The notes: generated from the sequence alone by a model not told the origin. 64,000 bases of DNA from Polynucleobacter sp. JS-JIR-II-b4 (GCF_018687815.1 NZ_CP061306.1:806001-870000); one strand, 5' to 3'. Shown: positions 9,154-20,878, counted from the first letter of the stretch. Program-made: numbers and translations.

Positions 9154-10932
9154 ATGACTGCAATTAAAAAATCATTGCCACGCCGCCGTTTTGATGCGGT
9201 GATTATTGGGGCAGGTGGTTCCGGTATGCGCGCATCTTTACAGTTGGCTGAAGCCGGCTTGAATGTTGCTGTGCTAACTAAGGTATTTCCAACACGTTCA
9301 CATACAGTTGCTGCCCAAGGTGGTATCGGTGCCTCATTAGGCAATATGAGTGAAGACAATTGGCACTATCATTTCTATGACACCATCAAGGGATCTGACT
9401 GGTTAGGTGACCAAGACGTGATCGAGTTCATGTGTCGCGAAGCTCCAAAAGTCGTTTATGAGTTGGAGCACTTCGGCATGCCATTTGACCGTAACCCAGA
9501 TGGCACGATTTATCAGCGTCCATTCGGTGGCCACACAGCAAATTACGGCGAGAAGCCTGTGCAACGTGCTTGTGCTGCTGCTGACCGTACTGGTCATGCC
9601 ATGTTGCATACCTTGTATCAACGTAACGTGCGCGCTAAAACAAACTTCTTTGTTGAGTGGTTAGCGCTCGATTTGATTCGTGATGATGCAGGTGATGTTG
9701 TTGGTGTTACTGCGCTCGAAATGGAAACAGGCCAGGTTTATATCTTGGAAGCCAAGATTGTGATGTTGGCAACTGGTGGTGCGGGCCGTATTTGGGATGC
9801 ATCAACAAACGCGTTTATTAATACCGGCGACGGTATGGGCCTTGCAGCCCGCGCAGGTATTCCATTGGAAGATATGGAATTCTGGCAATTCCACCCAACT
9901 GGCGTAGCTGGTGCAGGCGTGTTGTTGACAGAAGGTTGCCGCGGTGAAGGCGGTATCTTGCGTAATAAAGATGGCGAGCGTTTCATGGAGCGTTATGCGC
10001 CAACCTATAAAGATTTGGCCCCACGCGATTTCGTATCCCGCTGCATGGACCAGGAAATTAAAGAAGGGCGCGGTTGCGGTCCTAACGGTGACTATGTTGT
10101 GCTCGATCTGACACACATTGGCGCCGAGACCATCATGAAGCGTTTGCCTTCTGTTTATGAGATTGGTATTAACTTTGCGAACGTTGATGTCACTAAAGAG
10201 CCAATTCCAGTAGTGCCTACGATTCACTATCAGATGGGCGGCATTCCAACAAACATCAATGGCCAAGTGGTTGTTCCTGCAAACGGTATCCACAATGAAA
10301 TCGTCAATGGTTTGTATGCAATTGGTGAGTGTTCATGCGTATCTGTGCACGGTGCGAACCGCTTAGGTACTAACTCATTGCTCGATCTATTAGTATTCGG
10401 TCGTGCAGCTGGTAACCACATTGTTGGCCTAGATCTGAAAAATCGCGAGTTCAAGCCGTTGCCTGCGAATGCTGGTGAGCAAACATTGGAGCGTATTGCG
10501 AAGTTGGATAACTCAACTTCAGGCGAGTACGCGCAAGACGTTGCAAACGATATTCGTAAGTGCATGCAGAAATATGCTGGCGTGTTCCGTAATCAAGAGT
10601 TGATGGATGAAGGTGTTCGTCAAATGGCTAAATTGACAGAGCGCGCTAAACACTTATGGGTTAAAGATAAGTCCGAGATTTTCAATACAGCACGTATTGA
10701 GGCTTTGGAAGTGGCTAACTTAGTTGAGACTGCAAATGCAACCATGATTTCTGCTGCAGCTCGCAAAGAGAGTCGTGGCGCACATTCGCATGATGACCAC
10801 CAAGAGCGCGATGATGAGAATTGGATGAAGCACACCCTTTGGTACAGCGAGGGAAATAAGCTTTCTTACAAGCCAGTTGTCTTGAAGCCTCTCACTGTTG
10901 AGTCCTTCCCTCCTAAAGAACGTACTTTCTAA
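9154..10932 (+). CDS. sdhA: Succinate dehydrogenase flavoprotein subunit
   Basis: This 592-residue catalytic subunit of complex II oxidises succinate to fumarate. It has the FAD-binding GAGGSGMRASLQLAEAG, the covalent-FAD His in RSHTVAAQGGIGASLG, the active-site segment QFHPTGVAGAG and the C-terminal Arg/His motifs HGANRLGTNSLLDLLVFGR. The ATG at 9154 is chosen, five bases after the sdhD stop; an in-frame extension to 9112 would overlap sdhD and has no family counterpart. Confidence 0.97.
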   Translation: MTAIKKSLPRRRFDAVIIGAGGSGMRASLQLAEAGLNVAVLTKVFPTRSHTVAAQGGIGASLGNMSEDNWHYHFYDTIKGSDWLGDQDVIEFMCREAPKVVYELEHFGMPFDRNPDGTIYQRPFGGHTANYGEKPVQRACAAADRTGHAMLHTLYQRNVRAKTNFFVEWLALDLIRDDAGDVVGVTALEMETGQVYILEAKIVMLATGGAGRIWDASTNAFINTGDGMGLAARAGIPLEDMEFWQFHPTGVAGAGVLLTEGCRGEGGILRNKDGERFMERYAPTYKDLAPRDFVSRCMDQEIKEGRGCGPNGDYVVLDLTHIGAETIMKRLPSVYEIGINFANVDVTKEPIPVVPTIHYQMGGIPTNINGQVVVPANGIHNEIVNGLYAIGECSCVSVHGANRLGTNSLLDLLVFGRAAGNHIVGLDLKNREFKPLPANAGEQTLERIAKLDNSTSGEYAQDVANDIRKCMQKYAGVFRNQELMDEGVRQMAKLTERAKHLWVKDKSEIFNTARIEALEVANLVETANATMISAAARKESRGAHSHDDHQERDDENWMKHTLWYSEGNKLSYKPVVLKPLTVESFPPKERTF

Positions 10933-10948
10933 GCAAAAGAGATAGAAG

Positions 10949-11653
10949 ATGAGTGATATCCGTATATTCGAAATTTACCGCTACGATCCAGATGTCGATG
11001 CTGCTCCACGCATGCAACGTTATGAGTTAGAACTCACTGGTGAGCGTATGTTGTTGGACGCTTTGATTTCTTTGAAGAAGCAAGACGAAACAATTTCTTA
11101 TCGTCGTTCATGCCGTGAAGGTGTGTGCGGTTCAGATGCTATGAACATCAACGGTAAAAATGGTTTGGCTTGTCTGACTAATATGTTGACTTTGCCTAAG
11201 GTCATTACATTGCGCCCATTGCCTGGCTTGCCAGTCGTGCGAGATTTGATCGTCGACATGACTTTGTTCTTCAAGCAATATTTATCTATCAAGCCTTACT
11301 TGGTAAATGACAATCCTCCTCCTGAAAAAGAGCGTCTCCAGAGTCCTGAAGAGCGTGAAGAGTTGAATGGCTTGTATGAGTGCATCTTGTGCGCATCATG
11401 CTCAACTTCATGCCCATCTTTCTGGTGGAATCCAGACAAGTTCGTTGGTCCAGCTGGTTTGTTGCAGGCTTATCGCTTTATTGCGGATAGCCGTGATGAA
11501 GACACCAATCAGCGCTTGGATAATTTGGAAGACCCATACCGCCTGTTCCGTTGCCACACCATCATGAATTGCGTAGACGTATGTCCTAAGCACTTGAACC
11601 CAACCAAGGCAATTGGCAAGATCAAGGAGTTGATGGTTCGTAGGGCAGTATGA
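10949..11653 (+). CDS. sdhB: Succinate dehydrogenase iron-sulfur subunit
   Basis: This 234-residue electron-transfer subunit has a ferredoxin-type 2Fe-2S site ([11 protein letters not shown] followed by GLAC), a 4Fe-4S site ([12 protein letters not shown]) and a 3Fe-4S site ([13 protein letters not shown]). It passes electrons from the SdhA flavin to ubiquinone. It sits 16 bases after sdhA, and its TGA overlaps the ATG of sdhE. Confidence 0.97.
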   Translation: MSDIRIFEIYRYDPDVDAAPRMQRYELELTGERMLLDALISLKKQDETISYRRSCREGVCGSDAMNINGKNGLACLTNMLTLPKVITLRPLPGLPVVRDLIVDMTLFFKQYLSIKPYLVNDNPPPEKERLQSPEEREELNGLYECILCASCSTSCPSFWWNPDKFVGPAGLLQAYRFIADSRDEDTNQRLDNLEDPYRLFRCHTIMNCVDVCPKHLNPTKAIGKIKELMVRRAV

Positions 11654-11919
11654 CCCTCAGTAATGCAGAGTTATATCGTTTAAAGAGTGATGCTCGTAGG
11701 GGCTTGCTAGAGAACGACTTAATTCTGCGGCGTTTCTTTGAGCGTTACGACGCTCAATTAAGCGTTGAAGATGGAAAAGTTTTAAGCCAGTTATTAGCTT
11801 TAGAGGACAACGACTTGATGGATTTATTGATTGGTCGTAAAGACTCTGTAGCCAGCCTGGAGAAAGAGATGCAAACAGACTCTTTCAAGATGGTTTTACA
11901 AAGGCTGAGAGAGAAGTAA
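11650..11919 (+). CDS. sdhE: FAD assembly factor SdhE
   Basis: This 89-residue protein belongs to the SdhE/YgfY/Sdh5 family, which promotes covalent flavinylation of SdhA. It carries the family motif [18 protein letters not shown] (the RGxxE core) near residues 16-33. The start overlaps the sdhB stop (ATGA), so translation is coupled to that of the complex it matures. Confidence 0.93.
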   Translation: MTLSNAELYRLKSDARRGLLENDLILRRFFERYDAQLSVEDGKVLSQLLALEDNDLMDLLIGRKDSVASLEKEMQTDSFKMVLQRLREK

Positions 11920-12001
11920 TTCAGCTTTTTGGTGCAGTGGCGTTATAGACGCATGATTGAATAGTGTATTAATCATAATTTTGAATGACTAAGGATTAGA
12001 A

Positions 12002-13315
12002 ATGATTGAATCGGACATCAAAGCAAAACTCTCGTTTTCGGATGGAACACCAGATATTGATCTGCCAATTTACAAGGGGACAGTGGGTCCTGATGTAATC
12101 GACATTCGTAAGCTCTATGGTCAGACTGGCAAGTTTACTTACGACTCAGGCTTCTTATCTACTGCGTCATGTAATAGCAAAATTACCTATATCGATGGCG
12201 ATAAGGGTGAGTTGCTCTATCGCGGCTACCCAATTGAAGATTTAGCTAATAACTGCGACTTCTTGGAAGTTTGCTACCTCTTGATCAATGGTGAATTGCC
12301 TAATGCCACTGAGAAAAAAGACTTTGAAGAAATGGTCATGCACCACACGATGGTTCATGAGCAAATGCAATTTTTCTTGCGTGGTTTCCGTCGCGATGCG
12401 CATCCAATGTCGGTATTGACTGGCTTGGTTGGCGCAATGGCCGCTTTTTACCATGATGCGATTGACTACAGCCAGCCTAAAGCCCGCGAAGTGGCGCAAA
12501 TTCGTTTGATTGCGAAGATGCCAACTTTGGTTGCGATGGCTTATAAATATTCTGTAGGTCAACCATTTATCTATCCAGATAACTCTTTGTCATACACCGC
12601 TAACTTTATGCGCATGATGTTTGCAACACCATGTGAAGAGTACAAAGTAAACCCAGTATTGGTTCGTGCTTTGGATCGCATCTTCACATTGCATGCAGAT
12701 CATGAGCAAAATGCTTCCACTTCAACTGTGCGTCTGTGTGGTTCATCAGGCACCAATCCTTTTGCAGCGATCTCTGCTGGTATTGCTTGCCTCTGGGGCC
12801 CAGCTCACGGTGGTGCAAACGAAGCCTGCTTACAGATGTTGAACGAGATTCAAGCGAATGGTGGCGTAGAAAAGATTCATGAATTCATCGCTCAAGTTAA
12901 AGACAAGAACTCAAGTGTTCGTTTGATGGGCTTTGGTCACCGCGTTTATAAAAACTTTGACCCACGTGCAAAGTTGATGCGTGAAACTTGCTACGAAGTA
13001 TTGAATGAACTTGGTCTCCAAGATGATCCATTGTTCAAGTTGGCCATGACTCTTGAGAAGATTGCTTTAGAGGACGACTATTTTGTAAGCCGTAAGCTCT
13101 ATCCAAACGTAGACTTCTACTCAGGCATCGTGCAACGTGCTTTAGGTATCCCAACAGAAATGTTCACCTGTATTTTTGCCTTGGCAAGAACAGTAGGTTG
13201 GATTGCTCAGTGGGAAGAAATGATTACTGATCCTGAGTACAAAATTGGACGTCCACGTCAGTTGTACGTAGGCGAAACAGCGCGCAAGGTTCCGAACATC
13301 TCAGTTCGTAAATAA
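12002..13315 (+). CDS. gltA: Citrate synthase (type II)
   Basis: This 437-residue enzyme condenses acetyl-CoA with oxaloacetate. Catalytic motifs are [27 protein letters not shown] and [14 protein letters not shown]. The length and N-terminal beta-domain ([20 protein letters not shown]) fit the hexameric, NADH-sensitive proteobacterial type. It lies 82 bases downstream of sdhE and 17 bases upstream of leuC. Confidence 0.97.
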   Translation: MIESDIKAKLSFSDGTPDIDLPIYKGTVGPDVIDIRKLYGQTGKFTYDSGFLSTASCNSKITYIDGDKGELLYRGYPIEDLANNCDFLEVCYLLINGELPNATEKKDFEEMVMHHTMVHEQMQFFLRGFRRDAHPMSVLTGLVGAMAAFYHDAIDYSQPKAREVAQIRLIAKMPTLVAMAYKYSVGQPFIYPDNSLSYTANFMRMMFATPCEEYKVNPVLVRALDRIFTLHADHEQNASTSTVRLCGSSGTNPFAAISAGIACLWGPAHGGANEACLQMLNEIQANGGVEKIHEFIAQVKDKNSSVRLMGFGHRVYKNFDPRAKLMRETCYEVLNELGLQDDPLFKLAMTLEKIALEDDYFVSRKLYPNVDFYSGIVQRALGIPTEMFTCIFALARTVGWIAQWEEMITDPEYKIGRPRQLYVGETARKVPNISVRK

Positions 13316-13332
13316 GGTATTTAAGGTCTCTC

Positions 13333-14742
13333 ATGTCTCGTACGCTTTATGACAAATTGTGGGATGACCACGTTGTTTACTCTGAAGAAGATGGCACAGC
13401 CACAATTTATATTGATCGTCAGTTGCTGCATGAGGTAACCAGTCCGCAGGCATTTGAAGGTTTGAATTTGGCTGGCCGTCCAGTTTGGCGTATCTCCGCC
13501 AATTTGGCGGTTTCTGATCACAACGTACCAACAACTGATCGCTCCGAAGGAATTACTGATCCGATATCCAAGTTGCAAGTAGATACTTTGGATCAAAACT
13601 GCGATGCCTTTGGAATTACCCAATACAAGATGAACGACACCCGCCAAGGGATTGTTCATGTCATCGGGCCAGAGCAGGGCGCAACTTTGCCTGGCATGAC
13701 CGTAGTTTGCGGCGACTCTCATACCAGCACCCATGGCGCCTTTGGTGCTTTGGCGTTTGGTATTGGCACTTCGGAAGTCGAGCACGTATTAGCAACCCAA
13801 ACTTTGCTCATGAAGAAGAGCAAAAACATGTTGGTACGCGTTGATGGTCGCTTACAACCGGGCTCTACTGCTAAGGATATTGTTCTTGCAGTGATTGGCA
13901 AGATTGGTACTGCAGGTGGTACGGGTTACACCATTGAGTTTGCTGGTGAAGCCATTCGCAACCTTTCTATGGAAGGTCGTATGACTATCTGCAATATGGC
14001 GATTGAAGCTGGTGCTCGTGCCGGTTTAGTTGCTGTAGATGAAACTACGATTGAATATATTCAGGGTCGTCCATATGCGCCTAAGGGCCCAGCGATGTTG
14101 CAGGCATTGCAATATTGGAGAACCTTGCATTCAGATCCTGATGCAAAGTTTGATGCCGTAGTCGAATTGCGTGCAGAAGAAATCGCTCCACAGGTTACCT
14201 GGGGAACTTCACCAGAAATGGTGCTGCCGATTAGTGAGCGTGTTCCTGATCCAGAAAAAGAGCGTGATCCAAACAAGCGTTCAGCAATGGAGCGTGCTTT
14301 GGAGTACATGAACCTTACACCAAACACTCCTCTAAGCAGTATCTCTATAGATAAAGTATTTATCGGCTCATGCACTAACAGTCGCATTGAAGATATGCGT
14401 GCTGCTGCTAAGGTTGTAGATCGCTTAGGTAAAAAAGTTGCTGCCAATGTGAAGTTGGCATTAGTTGTTCCTGGTTCTGGTTTGGTAAAAGCCCAAGCAG
14501 AGCGTGAAGGCTTGGATCGTATATTCAAGGCTGCTGGCTTTGAATGGCGTGAACCTGGTTGCTCTATGTGCTTGGCCATGAATGCTGATCGCTTGGAGCC
14601 GGGAGAGCGTTGCGCCTCAACATCGAATCGCAACTTCGAAGGTCGTCAAGGCAATGGTGGTCGCACGCATTTGGTTAGCCCTGCAATGGCAGCTGCTGCA
14701 GCGATCGAAGGTCACTTTGTTGATGTACGTAAGATTTCATAA
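13333..14742 (+). CDS. leuC: 3-isopropylmalate dehydratase large subunit
   Basis: This 469-residue aconitase-family subunit isomerises 2-isopropylmalate to 3-isopropylmalate in leucine synthesis. The 4Fe-4S cysteines are in FIGSCTNSR and [32 protein letters not shown] and the C-terminal [16 protein letters not shown] are family hallmarks. It starts 17 bases after gltA, and the entericidin-like gene and leuD follow. Confidence 0.97.
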   Translation: MSRTLYDKLWDDHVVYSEEDGTATIYIDRQLLHEVTSPQAFEGLNLAGRPVWRISANLAVSDHNVPTTDRSEGITDPISKLQVDTLDQNCDAFGITQYKMNDTRQGIVHVIGPEQGATLPGMTVVCGDSHTSTHGAFGALAFGIGTSEVEHVLATQTLLMKKSKNMLVRVDGRLQPGSTAKDIVLAVIGKIGTAGGTGYTIEFAGEAIRNLSMEGRMTICNMAIEAGARAGLVAVDETTIEYIQGRPYAPKGPAMLQALQYWRTLHSDPDAKFDAVVELRAEEIAPQVTWGTSPEMVLPISERVPDPEKERDPNKRSAMERALEYMNLTPNTPLSSISIDKVFIGSCTNSRIEDMRAAAKVVDRLGKKVAANVKLALVVPGSGLVKAQAEREGLDRIFKAAGFEWREPGCSMCLAMNADRLEPGERCASTSNRNFEGRQGNGGRTHLVSPAMAAAAAIEGHFVDVRKIS

Positions 14743-14754
14743 GGAAACTGATTA

Positions 14755-14961
14755 ATGAAATTTTCTTCACTCTCTTTAATTTCTAGACTAGCAATTATTG
14801 GCGTCGCTGGAATCATTATTTCTGCATGTAGCAGCACCATGGAAGGTGTTGGTAAGGACTTGCAGAACATGGGAACCTCCATGGGCGGATCAAGCAATAC
14901 ACAGCAAAACAATCAATCTCAAACCAAGGGTAAGGATGTTGTTATTACCCCTGTGAAGTAA
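14755..14961 (+). CDS. Entericidin A/B family lipoprotein
   Basis: This 68-residue lipoprotein has a hydrophobic signal and lipobox IISAC, with cysteine 25 as the acylated residue. SSTMEGVGKDLQNMG after it matches the entericidin pattern (Cys, then a GVGKD-like motif). Entericidins are small cell-envelope lipoproteins with a disputed role as antidote/toxin or envelope-stress factors. A gene of this type between leuC and leuD is, as I recall, common in Burkholderiales. Confidence 0.85.
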   Translation: MKFSSLSLISRLAIIGVAGIIISACSSTMEGVGKDLQNMGTSMGGSSNTQQNNQSQTKGKDVVITPVK

Positions 14962-14993
14962 ACATTTAGAGCAAATAGAGTAAAAGTCGAATC

Positions 14994-15641
14994 ATGGAAA
15001 AATTTACGGTATACAAAGGTTTAGTTGCTCCGCTTAATCGCGAGAACGTGGATACCGATGCCATTATTCCGAAGCAATTCCTTAAATCAATCAAGAAGAC
15101 TGGCTTTGGTCAAAACCTGTTTGATGAATGGCGTTACCTCGATCATGGTGAACCTGGTCAAGATTGCAGTACGCGTCCCATTAACCCGGACTTTGTGCTC
15201 AATCAACCACGCTACAAAGGTGCTGGCATTCTGTTGGCTCGCAAGAACTTTGGCTGCGGCAGTTCCCGTGAGCATGCTCCCTGGGCCTTGGATCAATTTG
15301 GCTTTAGAGCAGTGATTGCCCCTAGTTTTGCAGATATCTTTTACAACAACTGCTTCAAAAACGGTGTTTTGCCGATTGTTTTGACTGAAATGCAGGTTGA
15401 CCATCTTTTTAACGAAACCCAAGCGTTTAACGGCTATCAATTAACAATTGATCTAGCAGCACAGCAGGTTATTACCCCTGATGGCACTGCTTATAGCTTC
15501 GAAGTAGCCCCATTTAGAAAGTATTGCCTTCTTAACGGCTTAGACGATATTGGCCTAACCCTGCAACATGCAGATAAAATCAAGGCTTATGAAGCCGAGC
15601 GCATTCTAAAAATGCCTTGGCTTGCGACACAATTGCCGTAA
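14994..15641 (+). CDS. leuD: 3-isopropylmalate dehydratase small subunit
   Basis: This 215-residue swivel-domain subunit partners LeuC. Motifs are [38 protein letters not shown] (given here as the key Gly-Ser-Ser-Arg-Glu-His segment) and [17 protein letters not shown]. It sits between the entericidin gene and leuB, 24 bases before leuB. Confidence 0.97.
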   Translation: MEKFTVYKGLVAPLNRENVDTDAIIPKQFLKSIKKTGFGQNLFDEWRYLDHGEPGQDCSTRPINPDFVLNQPRYKGAGILLARKNFGCGSSREHAPWALDQFGFRAVIAPSFADIFYNNCFKNGVLPIVLTEMQVDHLFNETQAFNGYQLTIDLAAQQVITPDGTAYSFEVAPFRKYCLLNGLDDIGLTLQHADKIKAYEAERILKMPWLATQLP

Positions 15642-15664
15642 TTTCGTTGATTTAAAGGCCTTTC

Positions 15665-16735
15665 ATGAAAATTGCAGTTCTACCGGGCGATGGTATCGGC
15701 CCGGAAATCGTTGCTCAAGCCGTTCGAGTGCTCCAAGCGCTTGGCCCAAAGTTTGATTTAGAAGAAGCCCCCGTAGGCGGAGCAGCTTATGACGTCGCTG
15801 GACATCCTTTGCCACCAGCCACCCTAGAGCTTGCTAAAAAAGCGGATGCTATTTTGTTTGGTGCGGTAGGTGATTGGAAGTACGACACGCTTGCACGCGA
15901 ACTGCGCCCCGAACAAGCCATCTTGGGTTTGCGTAAACACCTCGAGTTGTTTGCTAATTTCAGACCAGCAATTTGCTATCCAGAACTTACAGCTGCATCC
16001 AGCCTTAAGCCAGAAATCATTGGTGGCTTGGATATCTTGATTGTGCGTGAGCTTAATGGTGATATTTACTTTGGTCAGCCACGCGGTATTCGCACTTCAG
16101 AGTTGCCTTTGTTCAAGGGCGCTCGTGAAGGTTTTGACACCATGCATTACAGCGAACCTGAAGTAGAGCGCATTGGATATGTTGCTTTTGAAGCAGCACG
16201 CAAGCGTGGCAAGAAGGTTTGTAGCGTAGACAAGGCAAACGTATTGGAAACTTCTCAGCTTTGGCGTGAAGTCATGATTCGGGTTTCTAAAGACTATCCA
16301 GATGTTGAGTTATCCCATATGTATGTGGATAACGCTGCGATGCAGTTGGTTAAAGCGCCTAAAGCATTTGATGTAGTGGTAACTGGCAATCTGTTTGGTG
16401 ACATCTTGTCTGATGAAGCCGCAATGTTGACCGGTTCAATCGGTATGTTGCCATCTGCATCCCTGGATAAGAACAACAAGGGCTTATACGAGCCAAGTCA
16501 TGGTTCTGCGCCGGATATCGCTGGTAAGGGTATCGCCAATCCATTGGCAACCATTTTGTCTGCAGCAATGATGTTGCGTTATTCATTAGGTATGCCTGCA
16601 GAAGCAGATCGCATTGAAAAAGCAGTGCAGAAAGTCTTAGCGCAAGGTTTAAGAACGGCAGACATTTATACCGAAGGCACGAAAAAAGTATCAACAGTTG
16701 AAATGGGCGATGCTGTAGTTGCAGCACTTGCGTAA
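15665..16735 (+). CDS. leuB: 3-isopropylmalate dehydrogenase
   Basis: This 356-residue NAD-dependent enzyme oxidises and decarboxylates 3-isopropylmalate. It shows [13 protein letters not shown], the substrate Arg segment [30 protein letters not shown] with the catalytic Lys, and the NAD-binding [15 protein letters not shown]. It follows leuD and precedes asd by 46 bases. Confidence 0.97.
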   Translation: MKIAVLPGDGIGPEIVAQAVRVLQALGPKFDLEEAPVGGAAYDVAGHPLPPATLELAKKADAILFGAVGDWKYDTLARELRPEQAILGLRKHLELFANFRPAICYPELTAASSLKPEIIGGLDILIVRELNGDIYFGQPRGIRTSELPLFKGAREGFDTMHYSEPEVERIGYVAFEAARKRGKKVCSVDKANVLETSQLWREVMIRVSKDYPDVELSHMYVDNAAMQLVKAPKAFDVVVTGNLFGDILSDEAAMLTGSIGMLPSASLDKNNKGLYEPSHGSAPDIAGKGIANPLATILSAAMMLRYSLGMPAEADRIEKAVQKVLAQGLRTADIYTEGTKKVSTVEMGDAVVAALA

Positions 16736-16781
16736 TAAATTAACTAGAAGCAAATCAAATACATTCATTAGATAGTTCATC

Positions 16782-17939
16782 ATGGCAAATTCAAAAACAC
16801 CTTTAGTTGGTTTAGTTGGCTGGCGCGGTATGGTTGGTAGCGTTCTCATGGAGAGAATGTTGGCTGAAAAAGACTTCGACCTGATCGAGCCTGTATTTTT
16901 TAGTACCAGCCAAGCGGGTGGTGTTGTGCCTTTGCTCAATGGTCAAAAAGTGACTAAGAGCGAAAGCACTTTGCAAGATGCGAATGACATCAAAGCATTG
17001 TCACGTTGCGACATCATCTTGACTTGCCAAGGTGGCGATTACACCAATGACATCTTCCCTAAGCTGCGTACAGCAGGGTGGAATGGTCACTGGATTGATG
17101 CTGCTAGTGCATTGCGTATGAAGGATGACGCAGTATTGGTTTTAGATCCTGTTAATCGCCCGGTGATTGATAAGGCTTTGGCTGCTGGTGGGAAGAATTG
17201 GATCGGCGCTAATTGCACTGTGAGTTTGATGATGATGGCTATGGGTGGCTTGGTTAAGGCTGACATGGTTGAGTGGATTAGCGCGATGACTTATCAAGCA
17301 GCTTCTGGTGCTGGCGCTCAAAACATGCGCGAGCTATTGCTGCAGATGGGTGCTTTGCGTGACAGCGTTGCTACTGAGTTGGCTGATCCATCATCTTGGA
17401 TTCTCGATATTGACCGCAAGGTTACTGAGACATTGCGCTCTTCTGAGTTCCCGAAAAAGAATTTCCGTAACACTGCTTTAGCGGGTAGCCTGATTCCATG
17501 GATCGACGTACCTGTTGAGAATGGTCAAACTAAAGAAGAATGGAAGGGTGGCGCTGAGTTCAATAAGATCTTAGGTCGACCTGCATTCCGCACACCTGGC
17601 AGCATTCCAATCGATGGTTTATGCGTTCGTGTAGGTGCGATGCGCTGCCATTCACAAGGTTTGACTGTGAAACTCAAAAAAGATATTCCACTGAAAGAGA
17701 TTGAGGCAATCTTGGCCGCAGATAATCAGTGGGTCAAAGTGGTTCCAAATGATCGCGAAACTACTGAGCGTGATTTATCGCCTGCTGCTGTCAGCGGTAC
17801 ATTGACTGTACCTATTGGCCGTTTGCATAAGATGGCAATGGGCCCAGAGTATTTGGGGGCCTTTACTGTTGGCGACCAACTCTTGTGGGGTGCTGCTGAG
17901 CCATTGCGCCGCATGTTGCGCATTTTGCTTGAGAAGTAA
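16782..17939 (+). CDS. asd: Aspartate-semialdehyde dehydrogenase
   Basis: This 385-residue NADPH enzyme makes aspartate semialdehyde for lysine, threonine, methionine and cell-wall synthesis. [17 protein letters not shown] binds the cofactor and the nucleophilic cysteine is in [12 protein letters not shown]. The FFSTSQAGG and CQGGDYT runs identify the gammaproteobacterial-type long form. It is followed within 10 bases by the FimV-type gene. Confidence 0.96.
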   Translation: MANSKTPLVGLVGWRGMVGSVLMERMLAEKDFDLIEPVFFSTSQAGGVVPLLNGQKVTKSESTLQDANDIKALSRCDIILTCQGGDYTNDIFPKLRTAGWNGHWIDAASALRMKDDAVLVLDPVNRPVIDKALAAGGKNWIGANCTVSLMMMAMGGLVKADMVEWISAMTYQAASGAGAQNMRELLLQMGALRDSVATELADPSSWILDIDRKVTETLRSSEFPKKNFRNTALAGSLIPWIDVPVENGQTKEEWKGGAEFNKILGRPAFRTPGSIPIDGLCVRVGAMRCHSQGLTVKLKKDIPLKEIEAILAADNQWVKVVPNDRETTERDLSPAAVSGTLTVPIGRLHKMAMGPEYLGAFTVGDQLLWGAAEPLRRMLRILLEK

Positions 17940-17949
17940 TTTCACTTTT

Positions 17950-19332
17950 ATGTTTCGTATTGGTCAACTAGGCTTAAAGCTACTTTGTGTTGTTCTGCTT
18001 GGTTGGTCATCTATTGCTGGTGCGATTAGCTTAGGCGCTCCTCAACTTCAGTCACGCCCTGGTGAGCCACTCCGTGTTGAGATCCCAATTCGGGCTGGAG
18101 TGGATGAGCAGGCTGCTTTATCTAGCCTGAATGTGACAATGCCTAATAAGGCATCTTATGAGCGCTTAGGCATTTCACAAAAGATTCTTGACCTCAATCC
18201 GCAGGCAATGGTGTATCGCAATCGTCAAGAGCAACTGATGGTATTGGTAGAGACAGTCAATTCTGTACCGATGACCGATGATCCATTCTTAGATGTATTG
18301 GTTAATCTCAATTGGTCTAGCGGTAGCCTTACCAAGACATTCACATTGTTACTCGGTGATGTGCAGAAGATCACCGTAAAGCCGGGGCAGTCCTTATCTG
18401 AAATAGCTGCCATCATGGCGCCCCAATTGGATGGTGCTACCTTAGATCAAACCATGATGGCCCTGTATAAGGCCAATCCCGATGCGTTTGCTAGCGGTAG
18501 CATCAATCGCTTGGCCGCCGGAGCTGAGTTGTCCAAACCCAGTCAGGCGCTACTTCGTTCTATTAGTCCGGCAGAGGCAAATCAGTTCGTCGCAGATGCT
18601 AACGAACAGTGGCGCGCAGAGCATGGCGAAAAAGAAGCAGGCACCGCTAATGGAAAATCAGGTAATGCTAAAACAGGGGAAGTTGTTCCCAAGGATCGAC
18701 TGAAGATTGGCTCAAGCGCTGATGGCAACGATCAAGAGCGTCGCTACACTGAAGAGTTGGTTGCTCAAGAGAAGATGTTAGAGCAGACTAAAGCTCGAGT
18801 TGCTGAGTTAGAAAAGAATATTGCTGACTTACAGAGACTCCTAGATAAATCTAAGGAGAAGAAAGCGGTCGACAGCAATTTTGGCTTAGGTGGATTTGGC
18901 CCGGCTATCCTGGCTATTGGTCTGATTGGCTTAACCGGTTTATTGCTCTGGGGATTAGCCCGCAATGCGCGTCGCTCAGAGGCACCAAGCTTTCATGCTG
19001 ATACACATCATGTTGCTAAAAATGAGAAACCTCCAGCCAGCTCTCATTTTGAAATGCCGGCTCGTGCAAAGGCATTGTTTGATGGCATAGATCTTGATCT
19101 TTCAAAGCCTGCAAAAGAGGTTCCCGCAACAATAGCTGCCCCAGTGTCAAATCCACTTGCAGATACTTTGCGCGTCAAATTGAATCTAGCACGTGCTTAC
19201 ATCACTATTGAAGATTTCTCTGCAGCTAAAAAGTCTTTGGATGAAGTGCTTCGTATCAGTAATTCTGTCGATCCAGCCATCACCATTGAAGCGCAGGGCT
19301 TGTTGGCAGAAATCTCGCATCGCAATACCTGA
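17950..19332 (+). CDS. fimV: FimV-type LysM/TPR inner-membrane protein
   Basis: This 460-residue protein has a signal peptide, the FimV N-terminal domain (GAPQLQSRPGEPLRVEIPI), a LysM-like peptidoglycan-binding run (ITVKPGQSLSEIAAIM) and a coiled coil at about residues 255-305. One transmembrane helix (GPAILAIGLIGLTGLLLWG) and a short C-terminal TPR-like domain follow. It is shorter than Pseudomonas FimV. The family organises the cell pole and type IV pili. ATG 17950 starts a proper signal peptide; the frame continues upstream into asd and is not coding there. Confidence 0.88.
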   Translation: MFRIGQLGLKLLCVVLLGWSSIAGAISLGAPQLQSRPGEPLRVEIPIRAGVDEQAALSSLNVTMPNKASYERLGISQKILDLNPQAMVYRNRQEQLMVLVETVNSVPMTDDPFLDVLVNLNWSSGSLTKTFTLLLGDVQKITVKPGQSLSEIAAIMAPQLDGATLDQTMMALYKANPDAFASGSINRLAAGAELSKPSQALLRSISPAEANQFVADANEQWRAEHGEKEAGTANGKSGNAKTGEVVPKDRLKIGSSADGNDQERRYTEELVAQEKMLEQTKARVAELEKNIADLQRLLDKSKEKKAVDSNFGLGGFGPAILAIGLIGLTGLLLWGLARNARRSEAPSFHADTHHVAKNEKPPASSHFEMPARAKALFDGIDLDLSKPAKEVPATIAAPVSNPLADTLRVKLNLARAYITIEDFSAAKKSLDEVLRISNSVDPAITIEAQGLLAEISHRNT

Positions 19333-19335
19333 ACC

Positions 19336-20175
19336 ATGCGCATAGCCCTTGGCCTTCAGTATGACGGCAGCCCCTATTCAGGCTGGCAAACCCAAGTAAA
19401 TCACAACACAGTACAAGATGAATTAGAAAAGGCCATTACAGCCTTTGTTGGTGAGCAGGCTTGTGCAGAACAGCCCATTCATACAATCACCGCAGGCAGA
19501 ACCGATGCTGGTGTACATGCCTTAGGACAGGTTGTGCACTTTGATACCAATGTTGAGCGTGAAGACTTTTCATGGGTAAGGGGTGTGAACTCATTCTTGC
19601 CGCCATCGATTGTTATTAACTGGGCAAAGCCAGTTTCCGATCAGTTCAGTGCGCGCTTCTCTGCTTATGAGCGCGAATATATTTATGCCTTGCAAGCGGG
19701 GCCTTGTCGTTCGCCGATGTCGCACTCACGCGCAGGTTACTTACTGGTGCCCCCAAATCAATGGCTTGATGTCAAGGCTATGAAAAAATCAGCTGAGTGC
19801 TTGATTGGCGAACACGACTTCAGTTCTTTTCGCTCATCTGAGTGCCAAAGTAAAACACCGGTAAAAACGATTTACTCCATTGAGATTGTTTCTGATCAAC
19901 CATGGCTGTATTTCCGAATTCGGGGAAATGCTTTTTTGCATCACATGATCCGCAATGTGGTCGGCTGTTTTTTGCAAATTGGTCAGGGTAGACAAAAGCC
20001 CGAGTGGATGGCCGAAGTCTTGGCTGCTAAGAATAGGCAAATCGCCGCTCCTACTTTTATGGCCGATGGCCTATATTTGGCCAAAATCACTTATCCGGAC
20101 GAATTTGCCATTCCCCAGCCTTGGTTAGAAAACTCCTGGTTACCGAACCAGGTCATCGGGAAACAAAAGAAATAA
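19336..20175 (+). CDS. truA: tRNA pseudouridine(38-40) synthase
   Basis: This 279-residue enzyme converts uridines 38-40 of the anticodon arm to pseudouridine. The catalytic Asp lies in [30 protein letters not shown] at the N-terminus and [17 protein letters not shown] are family motifs. It begins four bases after fimV, in the usual Burkholderiales order fimV-truA-trpF. Confidence 0.97.
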   Translation: MRIALGLQYDGSPYSGWQTQVNHNTVQDELEKAITAFVGEQACAEQPIHTITAGRTDAGVHALGQVVHFDTNVEREDFSWVRGVNSFLPPSIVINWAKPVSDQFSARFSAYEREYIYALQAGPCRSPMSHSRAGYLLVPPNQWLDVKAMKKSAECLIGEHDFSSFRSSECQSKTPVKTIYSIEIVSDQPWLYFRIRGNAFLHHMIRNVVGCFLQIGQGRQKPEWMAEVLAAKNRQIAAPTFMADGLYLAKITYPDEFAIPQPWLENSWLPNQVIGKQKK

Positions 20176-20200
20176 AGGCCCCAGGCTTTATCATTCATTT

Positions 20201-20878
20201 ATGGGCTTACTGACATATTCTCCGGGCCGAACTAGGGTCAAAATCTGCGGTTTAAAGACTGCGGCTGACATCGATTCCGCAGTTTCTGCAGGGGTTGATG
20301 CGGTTGGCTTCGTCTTTTATCCGCCCAGTGTGCGTGCTGTGAGCCCTAATATCGCTGCGCAGCTCATTTCTAGGCTCCCAGCAGGGGTAGATGCCGTTGG
20401 ACTAGTCGTCAATCCTACAGATGAAGAATTTGCCGCTATTCGGGCTGCTGCCTCAATCACCTTATGGCAGTTTCATGGGGATGAGACCCCAGAGCGCTGT
20501 GCCCAGCTTGCTGCAGGCGAGCCTTGGATGAAGGCTGCTCGTGTAGGAACTGGCTTCGCTTTTGACGATTTTTCCCTACAATATGGGGATGCAAATGCTT
20601 TTCTGCTGGATGCCCTGGTTGAGGGATACGGTGGCGGAGGCGTTCCTTTTGATTGGCAAGGGATTCCACAGACATGGGTAAGCGAAAACGCGCCTCGGGT
20701 CGTTTTGAGTGGTGGATTGAACACGCACAACGTGGGCGAGGCAGTTGCACGCCTGCATCCTTGCGCGGTTGACGTCAGTAGTGGCGTAGAAAGCAGCAGG
20801 GGTATTAAAGATCCTGCGCTCATGGCCCAATTTATTCAAGCAGTGCGCGCAGCGGATGCCAAAGCATCATCCCAATAA
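20201..20878 (+). CDS. trpF: Phosphoribosylanthranilate isomerase
   Basis: This 225-residue TIM-barrel enzyme performs the Amadori step of tryptophan synthesis. RVKICGLKTAADI carries the catalytic Cys, the partner Asp is in LLDALVEGYGG, and VVLSGGLNTHNVGEA with VDVSSGVES forms the phosphate site. It is the first of the trpFBA block. Confidence 0.96.
   Translation: MGLLTYSPGRTRVKICGLKTAADIDSAVSAGVDAVGFVFYPPSVRAVSPNIAAQLISRLPAGVDAVGLVVNPTDEEFAAIRAAASITLWQFHGDETPERCAQLAAGEPWMKAARVGTGFAFDDFSLQYGDANAFLLDALVEGYGGGGVPFDWQGIPQTWVSENAPRVVLSGGLNTHNVGEAVARLHPCAVDVSSGVESSRGIKDPALMAQFIQAVRAADAKASSQ

Noticed and set aside
9802..10293. Long open frame on the minus strand within sdhA
   Set aside because: It lies wholly inside the conserved sdhA coding sequence, resembles no known protein and is a frame shadow.
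13321..13785. Minus-strand open frame over leuC
   Set aside because: It overlaps intact leuC motifs and has no ribosome site; treated as a shadow.
17815..17949. N-terminal extension of fimV into asd
   Set aside because: A proper signal peptide starts at 17950; the upstream part is asd coding sequence in another frame.
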